Shown: positions 1 to 10,660 of the stretch, in pieces
How the letters are laid out: the number at the start of each line of letters is the position of its first letter
Numbering within the stretch: position 1 is the first letter of the stretch
Assembly: GCF_905147045.1 (NCBI RefSeq)
Contig: NC_065901.1
Coordinates: forward strand, 9,300,001-9,364,000
Direction: 5' to 3'
DNA from: Nymphalis io
Lineage: Eukaryota; Arthropoda; Insecta; Lepidoptera; Nymphalidae
DNA length: 64,000 nt
Made by a program: the position numbers and the translations under genes
Notes under the pieces: generated by a model
What the model was told of the DNA's origin: nothing
The model's database searches: none
What the model saw: only the letters and a program-made list of their open reading frames with translations

Positions 1-420
1 AAAGGTACCTCATTTGTAAGGGAGCGGCAACACTGAACAATGCGCCTAATTTTCGTACAACTTTTGATTGATAGCCAATCCCATTTCATAGTTGACGCGT
101 CAAACAGACGTTTTGACGTCTCTGATTGGTCGACTTATAAGTTCTTTACAATCGACGATATTAATCTAAATAGTCATTGGAGCGTAATTGCTTTATATTC
201 ACGTATCTAATTTTGAGGTGTAGATGTGATTGTGATGCTACTGTGATAAATATAACTCATAATATTTGTGATGGATGTTCATAACACGAGATTTGAAAAA
301 AAGATATGAAAAAGTTTAATGTTTTGTACACATTACTAATCATTTTAAAGTTAAATAAATAAGGCATTGCTTAGCACTCGTGTGGTCTGAAATTTCTAAG
401 CGATGAAAGAATATGAAACA
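1..420. other. AT-rich flank, no gene seen
   Basis: No coding pattern or recognised repeat. Around 95-140 there are short self-complementary pieces (TGACGCGTCA, and AGACG/GACGTCT around a T run), which could be decayed transposon ends, but I cannot place them in a family. Confidence 0.4.
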
Positions 421-428
421 AAAAATTA

Positions 429-837
429 GTGCAGGAGTTCTTGTCGGAAGAGTTCTTTTATTACACGTATTACTCAATATTATTCTACTTACTCTTCATG
501 CCCTTTGAGGTCGCAAATAACAGTACAGCTCGTAAACTACTTGCCGCATTAACCATAACGAATAAAGGCACTAAAAGCAAGTCTCGACCGTCCCTAAGGG
601 CCGTTTCGGCTGTCAATGCGAAAATTTAAGCCCGCCACACCCATGCACTCTGAAGGGTCAACCTTTTTGCCCTTTGTCTCAATTGTTGCTGCCTTTATAT
701 ATCCCAACTCCTTTATGACTGGACGCTGCTACGGATTAAATATAACAATGAAAAAAGGTTAACTTCCTACCACATTTTGAGATTTGTTAACACATTTTGG
801 CATTTCGTTATTTTTACAATTATTTTAGAAATAATTT
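429..837. other. GC-richer island of unknown nature beside the LINE
   Basis: The stretch about 480-720 is less AT-rich than its surroundings and stays open for 66 codons on the plus strand (to 629). The translation has no domain I recognise and no convincing splice sites bound it. It ends next to the poly-T that marks the 3' end of the minus-strand LINE. It could be a decayed transposon, an untranslated exon or unique flank. Confidence 0.3.
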
Positions 838-870
838 TTTTTTTTTTTTATATTCGCCGGGAGGGCAAAT

Positions 871-907
871 GACTCTACTCCACCTGTTGGTAAGTGGTAG
901 TAGAGTC
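871..907 (-). other. 3' UTR stem-loop of the CR1/Daphne-like LINE
   Basis: GACTCTACT-CCAC pairs with GTGG-T-AGTAGAGTC across a short loop, with a single-base bulge, 20-30 bases from the poly-A tail. The same stem is present in the second copy (9516-9552). 3' stem-loops near LINE tails are where the element's RT commonly recognises its RNA; that role here is inference. Confidence 0.65.
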
Positions 908-950
908 CAAACGCGACGACGGCCATTACAGACGGGAAAAACGTTCTGCA

Positions 951-1490
951 CTAGCCGCCTTCGCCTTGCCGGCCCGCAAGATGCCTCTTCACGCCTCGTT
1001 TGAAGGAACCCGGGTTGTAAGAGGAGGGGAACACGTGAGCTGGTAAGGAATTCCATTTTTTGGAAGTGCGACAAAGAAAGGAGTTGCCAAATTTCTTTGT
1101 TCGCGATGGAATTGATGTCACAGTTAGGCGGTGACATCGAGAACCAGCTCGCGTGGACTTAAGAAGGAAGGGGGAAGCAGGAATTAGAGAGAATAATTCC
1201 TCAGAGCACTCGCCGTGATACAGTCGATAGAAAGCGCTCAGTGCTGCTATCTCACGACGCAATTGTAAAGGTTCAAGGGTGTTTGTGACCTTTACGTCGC
1301 CAATAATGCGTACGGCACGTCGTTGCAACCGGTCCAAGGCCTCAAGTAGGTACTTAGCGGAGCCATCCCAAAGGTGCGAGCAATATTCCACGCAAGACCG
1401 TACCTGTGTTTTGTACAGCAGGCACAGTTGTTGTGGCGTGAAAAAGCGCCGCACCTTGTTCAGAACTCCGAGTTTCCGTGAAGCTTTTTT
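951..1490 (-). pseudogene. LINE polyprotein, C-terminal region
   Basis: Third piece of the same polyprotein, in its own frame, ending at a stop at 953-951. It contains FTPQQLCLLYKTQVRSCVEY and LDRLQRRAVRIIGD, the conserved post-RT region of CR1/Jockey-type elements, then SIPSRTKKFGNSFLCRTSKKWNSLP, typical of the C-terminal end. The same C-terminal peptide is encoded by the truncated relative at 9494-9757, which confirms the reading frame as a family feature. There is no RNase H domain, as expected for CR1-type LINEs. Confidence 0.85.
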
Positions 1491-2340
1491 TTTATAACAG
1501 CCTCGATGTAATCCCTTGGACTAAGGTCGCAGCGAACGTCAATCCCCAGCATGGCGATTTTGCTTTGCATCACCAGTGGAGTACCACAGAGGGAGGAAAG
1601 AGGGGAAAATGTTGACTTTTTCGCCGTGAGAGCGCATACCTGTGTTTTCTTGGCATTAAACTCAACAAGATTATCAGAGCCCCATTTGGCGATGAGCTCT
1701 AACGTCCTATCGAGTTCAATGACAAGATTCTTCCGCCTCTCCTCAATTTCCGCTCGCCCAGCCACTGCGCGTCCGTGGTATCCACCATGCACTGTACTAT
1801 CGTCTGCATAGCAATGTATGTTCCCAAGAGAGAGCATATCATTGATATGCAAAAGAAAGAGTGTGGGAGATAGCACAGATCCCTGGGGGACCCCAGCATT
1901 CACTACATAGAATTGTGAAGCGCAACCATCAACTAAAACACGAAGGGTACGCTTGTGTAAGAAGCTGGCAATCCAGGTGCATAGCTGAGCAGGCAGACCA
2001 TATGCCGGCAGCTTGGAGAGAAGACTTCTGTGCCAGACCCTGTCGAAAGCCTTGGAGATATCGAGGCTGACAACCAACGATTCTCCATGCTTGTCGATAG
2101 CTTCACCCCAGAGGTGCGTTACGTACGCTAGAAGATCACCTGTGGACCGTTTTGGTCGAAACCCGTATTGACGATCATTAATTAAAGAGTGATCTTCTAG
2201 GTAATGAATCAGTTGGTTGTTTAAAATCCGTTCCATCACCTTACAAAGTACTGAGGTGATAGCTATTGGCCGATAATTTGCCGGGTCAGACCGATCCCCT
2301 TTTTTGGGAACCGCTTGCACATTAGCTCTTCTCCAAGCCT
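1486..2340 (-). pseudogene. LINE polyprotein, reverse transcriptase catalytic core
   Basis: This continues the endonuclease segment in a different frame. The RT motifs are intact: PKKGDRSDPANYRPI (finger region), QYGFRPKRST, SLDISKAFDRVWH (motif A, first catalytic Asp), AGVPQGSVLSPTLF (motif B), CYADDSTVH (motif C, the YADD box with the other two catalytic Asp) and a thumb-like segment after it. The open frame ends in stops near 1460 because of a length change in the nine-base T run at 1485-1493 (an A run in the element's sense). The coding sequence resumes in another frame. Both breaks sit in homopolymers, so they could be replication slippage after insertion or, less likely, assembly errors. 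Only one or two base changes separate this copy from an uninterrupted frame, so it is a fairly young insertion. Confidence 0.88.
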
Positions 2341-3890
2341 TTCACACTTCCCGAAGAGAGAGAAAGTTGGAACAGGCGCGTTAACACAGGAGACAGCTCC
2401 GCTGCGCACTTCTTCAGCACTATGGCTGGTATTCCATCGGGACCGCTAGCTTTCCGTACATCAAGTGATTGCAGCTCTGCACGCACATAACGTTGCCTGA
2501 TTTTAATGTCAGGCATCGTATGGCCACATGCAGGTATTGTAGGTGGCAGTGCACTACAATCATCGATGACGGAATTGTCGGCAAAGAGTTTAGCCAGGAG
2601 ATCAGCTTGCTCTTGCGGACTGTGAGCTAGCGATCCGTCCGGATTTCTGAGCGGTGGCAGCGAAGGTTGGCAGAAATTGTTTTGCACAGACTTGGTCAGA
2701 CGCCAGAAGCTACGGGAGCCCCTAGGATGCGAAACAAGGTCATGACCAATCTGTACAATGCGCTGTGCATCCGCTCTCGTGTATGCCTTTCTACAGGACT
2801 TGGAATTTTTATTATAGTTTGCTTTCAGTGAGTCAATGTTAGATGCCCCGCTAATGCAGCCGTTGATCCACTTGCGATATGCCGCCTGCTTAGCTGATAC
2901 AGCATCGGCACATTCACGAGTGAACCAACGGTTACGCGTACTCCTACTGACGAGATCTGAGCTAGGAATGTAGTATTCCATTCCCAGCATGATCTCGCCA
3001 GCAACAGCAGCGGCACTAGCTGTCGGGTCATTCCCACTGAAGCAACGTTCCTTCCAAGGGACCGACGCATAGTAATCGCGCATACCGTCCCAATCCGCCG
3101 ACTTATAGTGCCAAACGCGACGTTTGCATACCGCTAGTGGCGGCAGCTTGGCCTGTGGCACTCTGGTAGAAATAAGGCTGTGATCCGAAGAGCCAAGAGG
3201 AGCCTGAACCACAACCTGATATTCCACCGGGTGAGAAGTCAGCAGAAGGTCCAGTAGAGAAGGTGCTTGCCCATCAATGTCTGGGATCCTGGTGGGCTGA
3301 TCAACCAGTTGGGTCAAGTCATGTGTGAGAGCAAAAGCATGAGCAGTCCTTCCAGCATGGTCAGTTTTGAGGGATTTCAACCAGGATTCGTGGTGAGCAT
3401 TAAAATCCCCCAAAAACACCAATTCCGCGTTAGGAAATTGCTCTTGCGCAGCATCTGCCACCCGACTAAGATGGTCAAATAATCGGCTTGTCTCCAAGTC
3501 ACCATTGTGGGATCTGTAGAGGCACACGTAGACTCGGCTCTGACGAACCAGGTCCACACGTACCACCAACATGGAGAAGGAGGGGTCCTCCAAGCAGCGC
3601 AGTCGGTGACAGCAAACATCCGTCCTGACGAACAAGCATACTCCGGCTTTCGCTTTGAAGGATTCTTCAAGCGTGTAGCCGGGATAATTAAGGTAGCTGG
3701 TATCGGCAGGACTGAGTATTTGTGTCTCCGTGAGAAACAACATTGCTGGCCGTGCTGTCTCGAGATGGTGGTGGACAGCGTTGAGGTTAGTGTGGAGTCC
3801 TCGGATGTTAGAGAACTCGACCTCAAACAGCGAGGGTATGGTGGGGGTGTGCACCGCTGTACGACCGTTATTTCTGTTTTGTTGCGCCAT
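2340..3890 (-). pseudogene. LINE polyprotein, endonuclease domain plus start of RT (ends at frameshift)
   Basis: The likely start is the ATG at 3890-3888 (MAQQNRNNGR). The same frame is open upstream to 4076, but that part lies in the leader. The endonuclease fold shows its expected motifs in order: SNIRGL near residue 27, LTETQ with the metal-binding Glu at about 55, GDFNAHH at 161-167 and SSDHSLI at 234-240. These are the residues that bind metal and cut the target strand. A linker follows, with WFTRECADAVSAKQAAYRKW, then the RT entry region (KASGPDGIPA). The frame runs into a stop because one extra base lies in the T run at 2340-2342; one frame over, the RT continues at once. Known for the family: this enzyme nicks host DNA to prime reverse transcription. 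The break makes this copy non-autonomous. Confidence 0.85.
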
Positions 3891-4505
3891 TTGGGAAAAA
3901 TAGAATGGAAAAGAGACGTGAAGTGAGCGATGTATTGCCACGATAGAGATGGGCAAAGCGTGGAGGCGTGTTTCCCCAAGTGGTTGCCAAAAGGAAAAAT
4001 ACACTGACCCGCCGGACGGAAGGGCCCCCGAACCCCCCCGGAAGTGGCCGCCGGGACCCCACCTACCGGTCACCAACCGGCACGACGGTCCACCCCGAGA
4101 TTATGCGTGGCCTGGTGGGGCAGCCTCACGAGCTGGTTAGGCACGCTCGGGCCCCTGTACTATGCCACGGGCGGCCAGCGGAACAGCCGTTTCTTCGGGT
4201 CTCCCTGTCCGGCAGGTCAATACAGTTTCCCCCGGCATTGGTTCAACAGCCGTCTCCAATTGGACCAACACCCATCGCGGCAATACTCGCTCGGGCTCTG
4301 GCTGTACGCTGGCTGACCTCGAAACGCGGCTGCAAGCCACTTCACGAGTTTTTCACCATGCGTACGGTGGTAACAAGCCAGGCGGATGTTAGCATCCTAC
4401 CACCAGATGAGCAGATGGTCGCTCAGATATCCCTTAGTCGCCTCTTACGACACCCATGGGAAAGAGAGGGGCAGTGAAATGTATTCTTTCTCCGTCACTG
4501 CACGG
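3891..4505 (-). other. 5' region of the CR1/Daphne-like LINE
   Basis: GC-rich leader of the element on the minus strand. It includes the stretch at about 4430-4475 (CATGGGTGTCGTAAGAGGCG), which I associate with the 5' ends of lepidopteran LINEs. All frames carry stops across most of it on the minus strand, so I do not call a separate ORF1. The long open frame on the plus strand here (3968-4477) is antisense to the element. LINE 5' leaders commonly hold the internal promoter; no specific promoter motif can be defended here. Confidence 0.6.
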
Positions 4506-6545
4506 ATAACTAACTAAATGTTTTGGGATTAAATTTTCACTTTTAAAACTAAAAAAAAGTTATGACCTGGTAACGTCAATCAAATCCTTTAATTTTTATT
4601 ATAATAAATTCCAAATAAACTTGCTTACTAACTAGGTATACCTTTACTTTGATTAGTTGTTTTTTATTAATTATATTTTCACCTTCATTTCCAAACTATT
4701 CACTAACAACACACCTTAATTCCGAACATGTCTGACATCCAATGTATACAAAACATTCATCTGTTCTAATCTCGTTGTTCAAAGGAATGTGTTACCGACA
4801 TCAGTTCCCATCTATCTTGTTATAACGACAATGTCTTGATGTATTTTATCACATTTAGCTCAGTAGAAATATTTACTATCACCAGCCACACCATCTTGAC
4901 CTTTCATTTCATTATTTGTTTGTCTATCGTAATGCAGATATACATTTTCTTTAGTCTTTCAAAGACCAAGGTATGCTGGTCGTGTGGGTGCCGTGACCGT
5001 AGTGTTAACGGTCATATTTGTCATCTGTCAATTTGCCTTCTATTTTGGTAGGGGCTATGAAAGCTTTTTGGTAACCGCATGTAGTCGCTAACGTTTTGTC
5101 ATCATTATTTTTAGATGTTTTATAATCGCTATTGACAGCCCGAAGCAATTAGTTTGGGGTGCTTTGTGATTTAATGTGTTCGTTTTTAAAATACAATTTT
5201 AGTTTAAGATGAAGTCATTAGTGATGATGCATGAAAGAGTTTATTATTAATAATAATTCATACATTTTATTATTTAACATCTAATAAAAACCACGGCCAT
5301 ATAAGTACAGTTTTTTTTAATTATTGAAAATATTTTTTTTATATTGGTACATAAATTATAATAAAATAAAAAAATAATACTATTCTACTGAGAAAATACG
5401 ACTTTGTTACATTATAATCCCATGCTTTATATGATAACAAAGTGATAAAAACAATAATTTGAATACTTTTTTCTAATAAAAACATCATCATCACAACAAA
5501 AATTGAAAAGATTATTTCTTATTAAATACACTTACACCTTAAAATACACCTTACACCTTAATTATAAATATACACCTTAGTTATAAGTGAAATATTCAAA
5601 CTTTTTCTTTACTTTGAGTAATTTCCAATTAATTGATACTTTATTATTGTTTGGTGAAGCGAGTAATTTGAAAGCATAAGGTTTCCGTCTAAAATTCGTA
5701 TACAGACATTTGTAAAAATTTAACACGAGTAATCAACGAAATTAGACCTCAATCTTGTAGAACGGATCCTGTACCGGTGTTTACGCCCAATTAATAATCG
5801 AGTAATCGCTCGCCGTAGGAAAAGTTTAAGCTACCACTTATTAACGGCAAATACGGTGCAGATTTAAAACCTGCAGTATTTCTAATATAATACTTTGAAT
5901 TTAATATTTTTCCTGAGTATATATTAAAAATAATTAATAAAATATATGAGTAAATCAATTTTGAAATACTAAGCTCACTTGAGTTGATACTTGAAATATA
6001 TTTTTAATGTAAAACTTATAATATTTGATTTATTCTAGTTCATGTGATCAAGAAATAGTATTAATCAAATGATACACACAATCGTTCTAAAATACTGAAT
6101 ATAAATACATCGATTCAAAAACGTAGCGTTAGTAGCAAGCAGTGCGTGAGGCCTTAGAAGATTCGTAAAATTATGGTTAATTAAATAACAGCCTTCAAGG
6201 TGCGTTCGTAAATGTAGTGACCGCGAAATAACAGTTTTCCCTTTCTGATCGCCGTTTTTTTTATTTTTAAACTTTGATTACAACATTCGTTATGTTAATT
6301 TCGTTTCTAATATATATTTTATATAACTTTGTAATCATCTATCTCCAGGTATTGTTTTTAAAGGTTCTAAACAGAAAATTATACATCAAATATGTTATTT
6401 ATATATTTGTGAGCGTTCACTCGTCGTTGAGCGTGTATTTCGGTTTTGGCTATTGGATAAGAAACAAGAATAAATGTAAGTTGTAAATTTAACTGCTTAT
6501 TGTGAGCCGCTTATGACATATTAATTGTCAGATTGTTTGATTGCA
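4506..6545. other. AT-rich unique sequence, no gene
   Basis: No convincing exon. Open frames up to 71 codons (4836-5051) have the composition of AT-rich noncoding DNA. At about 5534-5579 the octamer ACACCTTA recurs four times within 50 bases. Slightly GC-richer blocks at about 5760-5870 and 6120-6240 are unassigned. Confidence 0.5.
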
Positions 6546-6727
6546 CGTTTGTCTAGTCGCTAAATATAAGGCCTAAGATCCCAATCTTCTGGTCTTAAAA
6601 ATCCAGGTCGGACCAGTGAAAACTTATTGACTTTTTCTGCTGAAGAAGTGTTGAAGTTGGAAGTGTTTACGGGAATACGGTGTGTGCCTCGGGAAGCACA
6701 TAAAGTAGTTGATCCTACGTACTCTCT
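6546..6727 (+). repeat. SINE family C copy, truncated
   Basis: It starts with a degenerate tRNA-like head (GTCTAGTCGCTAAATATAAG) and runs into a body recognisable from the 18.8-kb copy and from common lepidopteran repeats: a stretch like GACTTTTTCTGCTGAAGAAG, then AAGTTGGAAGTGT and TGCCTCGGGAAGCACATAAAG. Family C elements are short, non-coding and tRNA-headed. The 3' half is missing. Confidence 0.55.
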
Positions 6728-9480
6728 CTAAATATTTGAATAAAAACTTAAATAAATTAATAGAATGTTATTATTATATAGCTTATTAAAGCTGAATTTG
6801 ATAATCAATCGAAATAGATAATAAAAAATTAAATAATCACACATTTTAACTTAAATTATTTGTAAATAATACAATTTCGATAAAATTATCTAATTACTAA
6901 TAGCGACCAATTACACACTCTTCTATTGCAAGTGAATGGTCTATACCGTTTTCGGATCTATTAAAAGGGCCGATGGAAACTATTACCTGGGACCCGAGCC
7001 TCCCTTAATCCCTATAATTAGAGTCATCCCACACCGGGTGATTGATAACACCAACAACAATCCCAACATCAAATGAGATTCTGATCGTCATTAATGTTCG
7101 AGCGCCAAGTAAGGAAAGGATGCAAACAGGCAAACATTTAGATTCTTATATATTATATTAAAAAAATTTAAAACACTAACATAATATTTCAACTGCTTAA
7201 AGTATTGTCTTCATCACAGAATTTGTAAAAAACATAACATGTTTATTTATATATTTAAGTACTCAAACAGAATACAATCAGGACATTAATTAAAATTACG
7301 AACGTTTAATAACAATTTTAAGCTCGAATACATTCCTAAGCATGTGTAAAATAATATGAATATAGTCTTTATATAATAATCAATATAATTAATAAATTAC
7401 TAAATTACGGTAATTGATAAATTAAAATCTTATTATTAAATTTAAGTAAACTTTATACCATTCTTAGCAATATTTAATATCATTGATCATACTATGATAA
7501 AAGTAGATAAGTAGGTATATGTAGTTTAGACTACAATTTTAACATAATATCATCATTAAATTTCTTTTGCATAACATTATGAAACCTTTCTCTTTGACGA
7601 AGAATTTTGTCATGATTTATGATTTAACGTGGACTCCCTCTTATAAATAATAATAATTTCACAATTCATGGTAGCTCACTAATTATTACTATCAGCCTTC
7701 TGCGGTTGCGGGTTCAACCCCCAAATGGAGTTTGTATATTAGGAACGCCTATTGTTACGTTCTAAAACATTAAGCCCATGTAATTTTATATAATGGATAA
7801 CAATTTATCTATGAAATTAGAGTTTTTACCTGAGCACCTTAAAAATTAGAGTGAAATTTTTTGACCGATTATAGATAAAGCGATTAACCACATATGTTCC
7901 AAATAAGGTAGAGTAGATAAGTAGGTAGTACTACCTACATTTGATATAAAAACAATAAAAATAACAAACGTTAAAACAATTCATTTCGATTTAAAACAAA
8001 TGTAAACTCTTGCGCTGTTAATTTTACATTAAGCTATGTCACAAGAGGATAATATCAATTTACATAAACATACATATATTTTGTAAACAAGTTCTCCGAT
8101 GTGTAAAACATATAACTACCATAAAGATTAAAAAAAATTGGAATTTCTATCAAATTGGCCTTTAAATGTGAGCAACAAAAAATCTCTAAGTCGATTTAAT
8201 TCTTTGTGAAAAATATAAGGGCATAATTACGGTCACAATGCCGTGGTTAGCGAGGCAGGACAATTAGATTTTGACGGGCGGGTGATAAATGGTGAGCTTG
8301 GTTACCTTCCAGAACAAAAAAACATGGAAACGATGTTTTATTTAAATAAAAATCTAATTTTCGATACAATATTTTACAAATTGTCAAAAAAACATTACTA
8401 AACTTCATGGCTTATAATGTTATGTTTTCTAAAATAATTATTCTGTTTCAATTTAGACATTAAATGTTTTATTTTAGTTTTATATGATAATTAACATACC
8501 TTTATACATACCAAAATTGTGACATACATATAATTAACTTATAATTGTATATTTTCACTTACAATTATAAATAGCATCTCTATATATTCCCTGTTCCTTT
8601 GATAATTTTCGAGCGAAGTTATTATTAAAACGATCGTTTTCCTAACCACGAATTATCAAATTTCTTTAACTCGCCCTAGTATTATCACATAAGTCCAAAT
8701 GTCTCGAGGTATCGTTATGTCAAACCGAAATAAAATGGCCCCAGTGTAACCCTCGAGGGACTCTAACTGCTTTTAGTGATAACAAGGAAAATAAGGTGAT
8801 ACGGGTCTCGATATAATGGTTACTCAAAAGAGAACGATTAAACGAAAATTGCAAAAGATTACAGGGCGTTCAGTATAATCCGCGGATCAGTTATTGTAAT
8901 TACACGTCTCCTAAATTTTTAAATGCAGCCATTAATAATTAGTTTGGCCAAGATTTAGTAGACAGCTTTCATTCCAGATTCAGAAACCCAATGTAATAAC
9001 AGACATAAGCCTTTAACAAAACTTAGATTATTTTAAAAATAATACGACGTAATTTATATATAATTTAAGAAATTACACACTTTAAACATTCGTGGTATAT
9101 TATCCGTGATAGTATTATTAATGCGAATGCCTGCTGAATAATTGTCCTTCTTCCACGCAGCAAAAAAATAACATGAAGTTTTTTGTTTATTTATATATAT
9201 ATAATTGTATTTATATGCATTTTTATTCCAAAAAATGTACAAAAACGAAATAATAAGACATTGAAATTAAAAATGAATAATAAATTTAATTTTAATTTAT
9301 GAAACCTCAGTTACAAAGCATAGTATTCAAAATAGCTTTGATGATAGAAAACATCATTTAAAATGTTAACCTTTAAATACAAAAATGCAAATACATTTTT
9401 GGTTTCTGGTTATCTAGAGACGAAAAATAACGAAACACGATCAAAGCACGAAGAAAAACTTTACATCATAATCATACACG
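6728..9480. other. AT-rich unique sequence, no gene
   Basis: No exon seen. Slightly GC-richer, non-repetitive blocks lie at about 6940-7110 and 8225-8310, and a stretch at 8700-8765 carries two CTCGAG sites. Any of these could be conserved noncoding elements or decayed repeats. Confidence 0.45.
7690..7780 (+). repeat. Possible decayed tRNA-derived SINE head
   Basis: GGTTGCGGGTTCAACCCCC at about 7704-7722 has the shape of an RNA polymerase III B box (GGTTCRANNCC) with arms that could form a T-stem. No A box at the right distance is convincing, and the rest does not align well to families A, B or C. Probably a fragment of a SINE rather than a tRNA gene. Confidence 0.35.
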
Positions 9481-9493
9481 CTTAATTTTTTTT

Positions 9494-9757
9494 TATATGT
9501 GCCGGGATGGCAAATGACTCTACTCCACCTGATGGTAAGTGGTAGTAGAGTCCAAACGCGACGACGGCCAGTACAGTCGGGAAGAATGTTCTGTACTAGC
9601 CGTCCCCACCTTGCCGGCCCGCAAGATGCCTCTTCCTTGGAAGGAACCCGGGTTGTAAGAGGAGGGGAACACGTGAGCTGGAAAGGAATTCCATTTTTTG
9701 GTAGTGCGACAAAGAAAGGAGTTGCCAAATTTCTTTGTGCGCGATGGAATTGATGTC
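9494..9757 (-). mobile_element. 5'-truncated copy of the CR1/Daphne-like LINE (3' end only)
   Basis: It matches 851-1107 across almost its whole length, with about nine in ten bases identical and one short deletion near 9634. It has the same poly-T at 9487-9494 (poly-A on the minus strand), the same 3' stem-loop and the same C-terminal peptide (SIPSRTKKFGNSFLCRT). Similarity stops abruptly after GATGTC at 9757, as expected for an RT that fell off early. Both copies point the same way, 8.4 kb apart. Confidence 0.88.
9516..9552 (-). other. 3' stem-loop of the truncated LINE copy
   Basis: The stem is the same as at 871-907; here the loop side reads CACCTGATGGTAAGTGG. One loop base differs between copies while the stem bases are unchanged. 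Confidence 0.65.
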
Positions 9758-10479
9758 TGCAACGTTACGTATAATAACGTTGAACCACGACCTTGAACTG
9801 TTACCCTCATCGAACCCAAAGAAGTTTCACTTCAATTAATTCAAAACAACGAACAAACAACGATTTTCTAATACAGCATAAAAAACATAAGTATAATTAG
9901 GAAGGAAATATCGTCCGTACTTGACATTTAGATAACTCACGCGCTGCATTTACCTCGACAAAGTAATTATAGCGCAAACGTTCATCGTATCTTTCTATAT
10001 TTTTTTTTTGTTCTATCAAAGAATATAATGTTTTCAAAATACCAGTAAAATTTAATTTGAGTATTCAAGAGATAATATTCACTATAACGTTAAAGTAATC
10101 TATTGAAAATTATGGTTTCATAATTTTCAATAGATAACATATTTGTGGAATTGTTTGTTTTTAAAATCAAACAAACATAATTTATTACAATAATGCAATG
10201 ACATAAATATTCTTAATATCTTTTGCACCAATAAAAATGTTTGGTACCAACTACTTCAAATTATCTTCACATATTTACTATAACAACCTACCAAATCACG
10301 AAATATCCCAATTATTATAAGAATTTTATACAACTTTAATAACCCCAATATAATTCTTTTAATTTTAATAATCTCTAAACAAAAAATTATATATTATGAT
10401 CATAGAAATATGATTGACAAATGAATGATTAATAATAATAAAACAAAACAATACTTATTTCACAGTACATTCGCCTTAC
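9758..10479. other. AT-rich sequence downstream of the candidate first exon
   Basis: If the 10480-10570 exon is real, this is the start of its intron (minus strand). It holds a perfect 17-bp inverted repeat at 10098-10135 and no other coding signal. Confidence 0.4.
10098..10135. repeat. Perfect 17-bp inverted repeat, 4-nt loop
   Basis: ATCTATTGAAAATTATG at 10098-10114 is exactly complementary to 10119-10135, with the loop GTTT. No other copy was noticed in the window. It could be a miniature hairpin insertion or a chance palindrome in AT-rich DNA; 17 perfect pairs make chance less likely. Confidence 0.7.
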
Positions 10480-10570
10480 CATCTTCGTCTTCACCTTTGC
10501 GTTTATTGCCATCGTGGTACCCCAAGATATCCCACAGGAAGGTGTCAGCGCTTTTTACACCGCAAGACAT
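10480..10570 (-). CDS. Candidate first coding exon of an unidentified host gene
   Basis: On the minus strand, ATG (10570-10568) opens a 30-codon frame that begins MSCGVKSADTFLWD and ends KRKGEDED, plus one extra base. A strong donor (G then GTAAGG) follows at 10479. A TAA lies in frame directly before the ATG, so this is the start codon if the exon is real. Composition is about half GC in a region near 30 percent, with coding-like codon use. The upstream side (10571-10650) is CpG-rich, as expected of a promoter or 5' UTR. Without the splice the frame would run only to a TGA eight codons on. The peptide is acidic and basic at its end and has no domain or signal peptide I recognise, so I cannot name the gene. 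The next exon must lie at lower coordinates or beyond the window. An alternative is a short unannotated uORF. Confidence 0.5.
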
Positions 10571-10660
10571 TTAATTACGTACGTCCAGCGATGAATAATT
10601 CAGATGCGCGCGCGCCGGAACGGTCACAGCACGTTGCGACTAGCGGTCGTACAAGATTTG
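10571..10660 (-). promoter_or_regulatory. CpG-rich putative promoter/5' UTR of the candidate first exon
   Basis: It contains TGCGCGCGCGCCGG (10605-10618) and several CG dinucleotides, unusual in this AT-rich window, directly upstream of the candidate ATG on the minus strand. No TATA box is placed at a defensible distance. The assignment depends on the exon being real. Confidence 0.35.

Larger units (their letters stand above)
838..4505 (-). mobile_element. CR1/Daphne-like non-LTR retrotransposon (LINE), near full length, inactivated
   Basis: Read on the minus strand, the element begins with a GC-rich 5' region (about 4505-3891), followed by an apurinic-type endonuclease, a reverse transcriptase, a C-terminal region, a short 3' UTR with a stem-loop (871-907) and a poly-A tail (poly-T at 838-850 on the plus strand). 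This order is that of Jockey-superfamily LINEs, which copy themselves by target-primed reverse transcription. GC content is far above the flanks, consistent with insertion. Two single-base frameshifts (T runs at 2340-2342 and 1485-1493) break the reading frame. I found no clear target-site duplication. The clade (CR1/Rex/Daphne) is judged from the look of the endonuclease and RT motifs and is less certain than the LINE call. Confidence 0.9.

Noticed and set aside
3507..4477. Long open frames on the plus strand across the LINE (3507-3926, 3949-4140, 3968-4477), and 1279-1811
   Set aside because: They are antisense to the endonuclease/RT coding sequence and its GC-rich leader; the minus strand carries the recognisable motifs.
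9441..9819. Three 84-99 codon open frames around the truncated LINE copy
   Set aside because: One is the LINE C-terminus itself, the others are its shadows; none is an independent gene.
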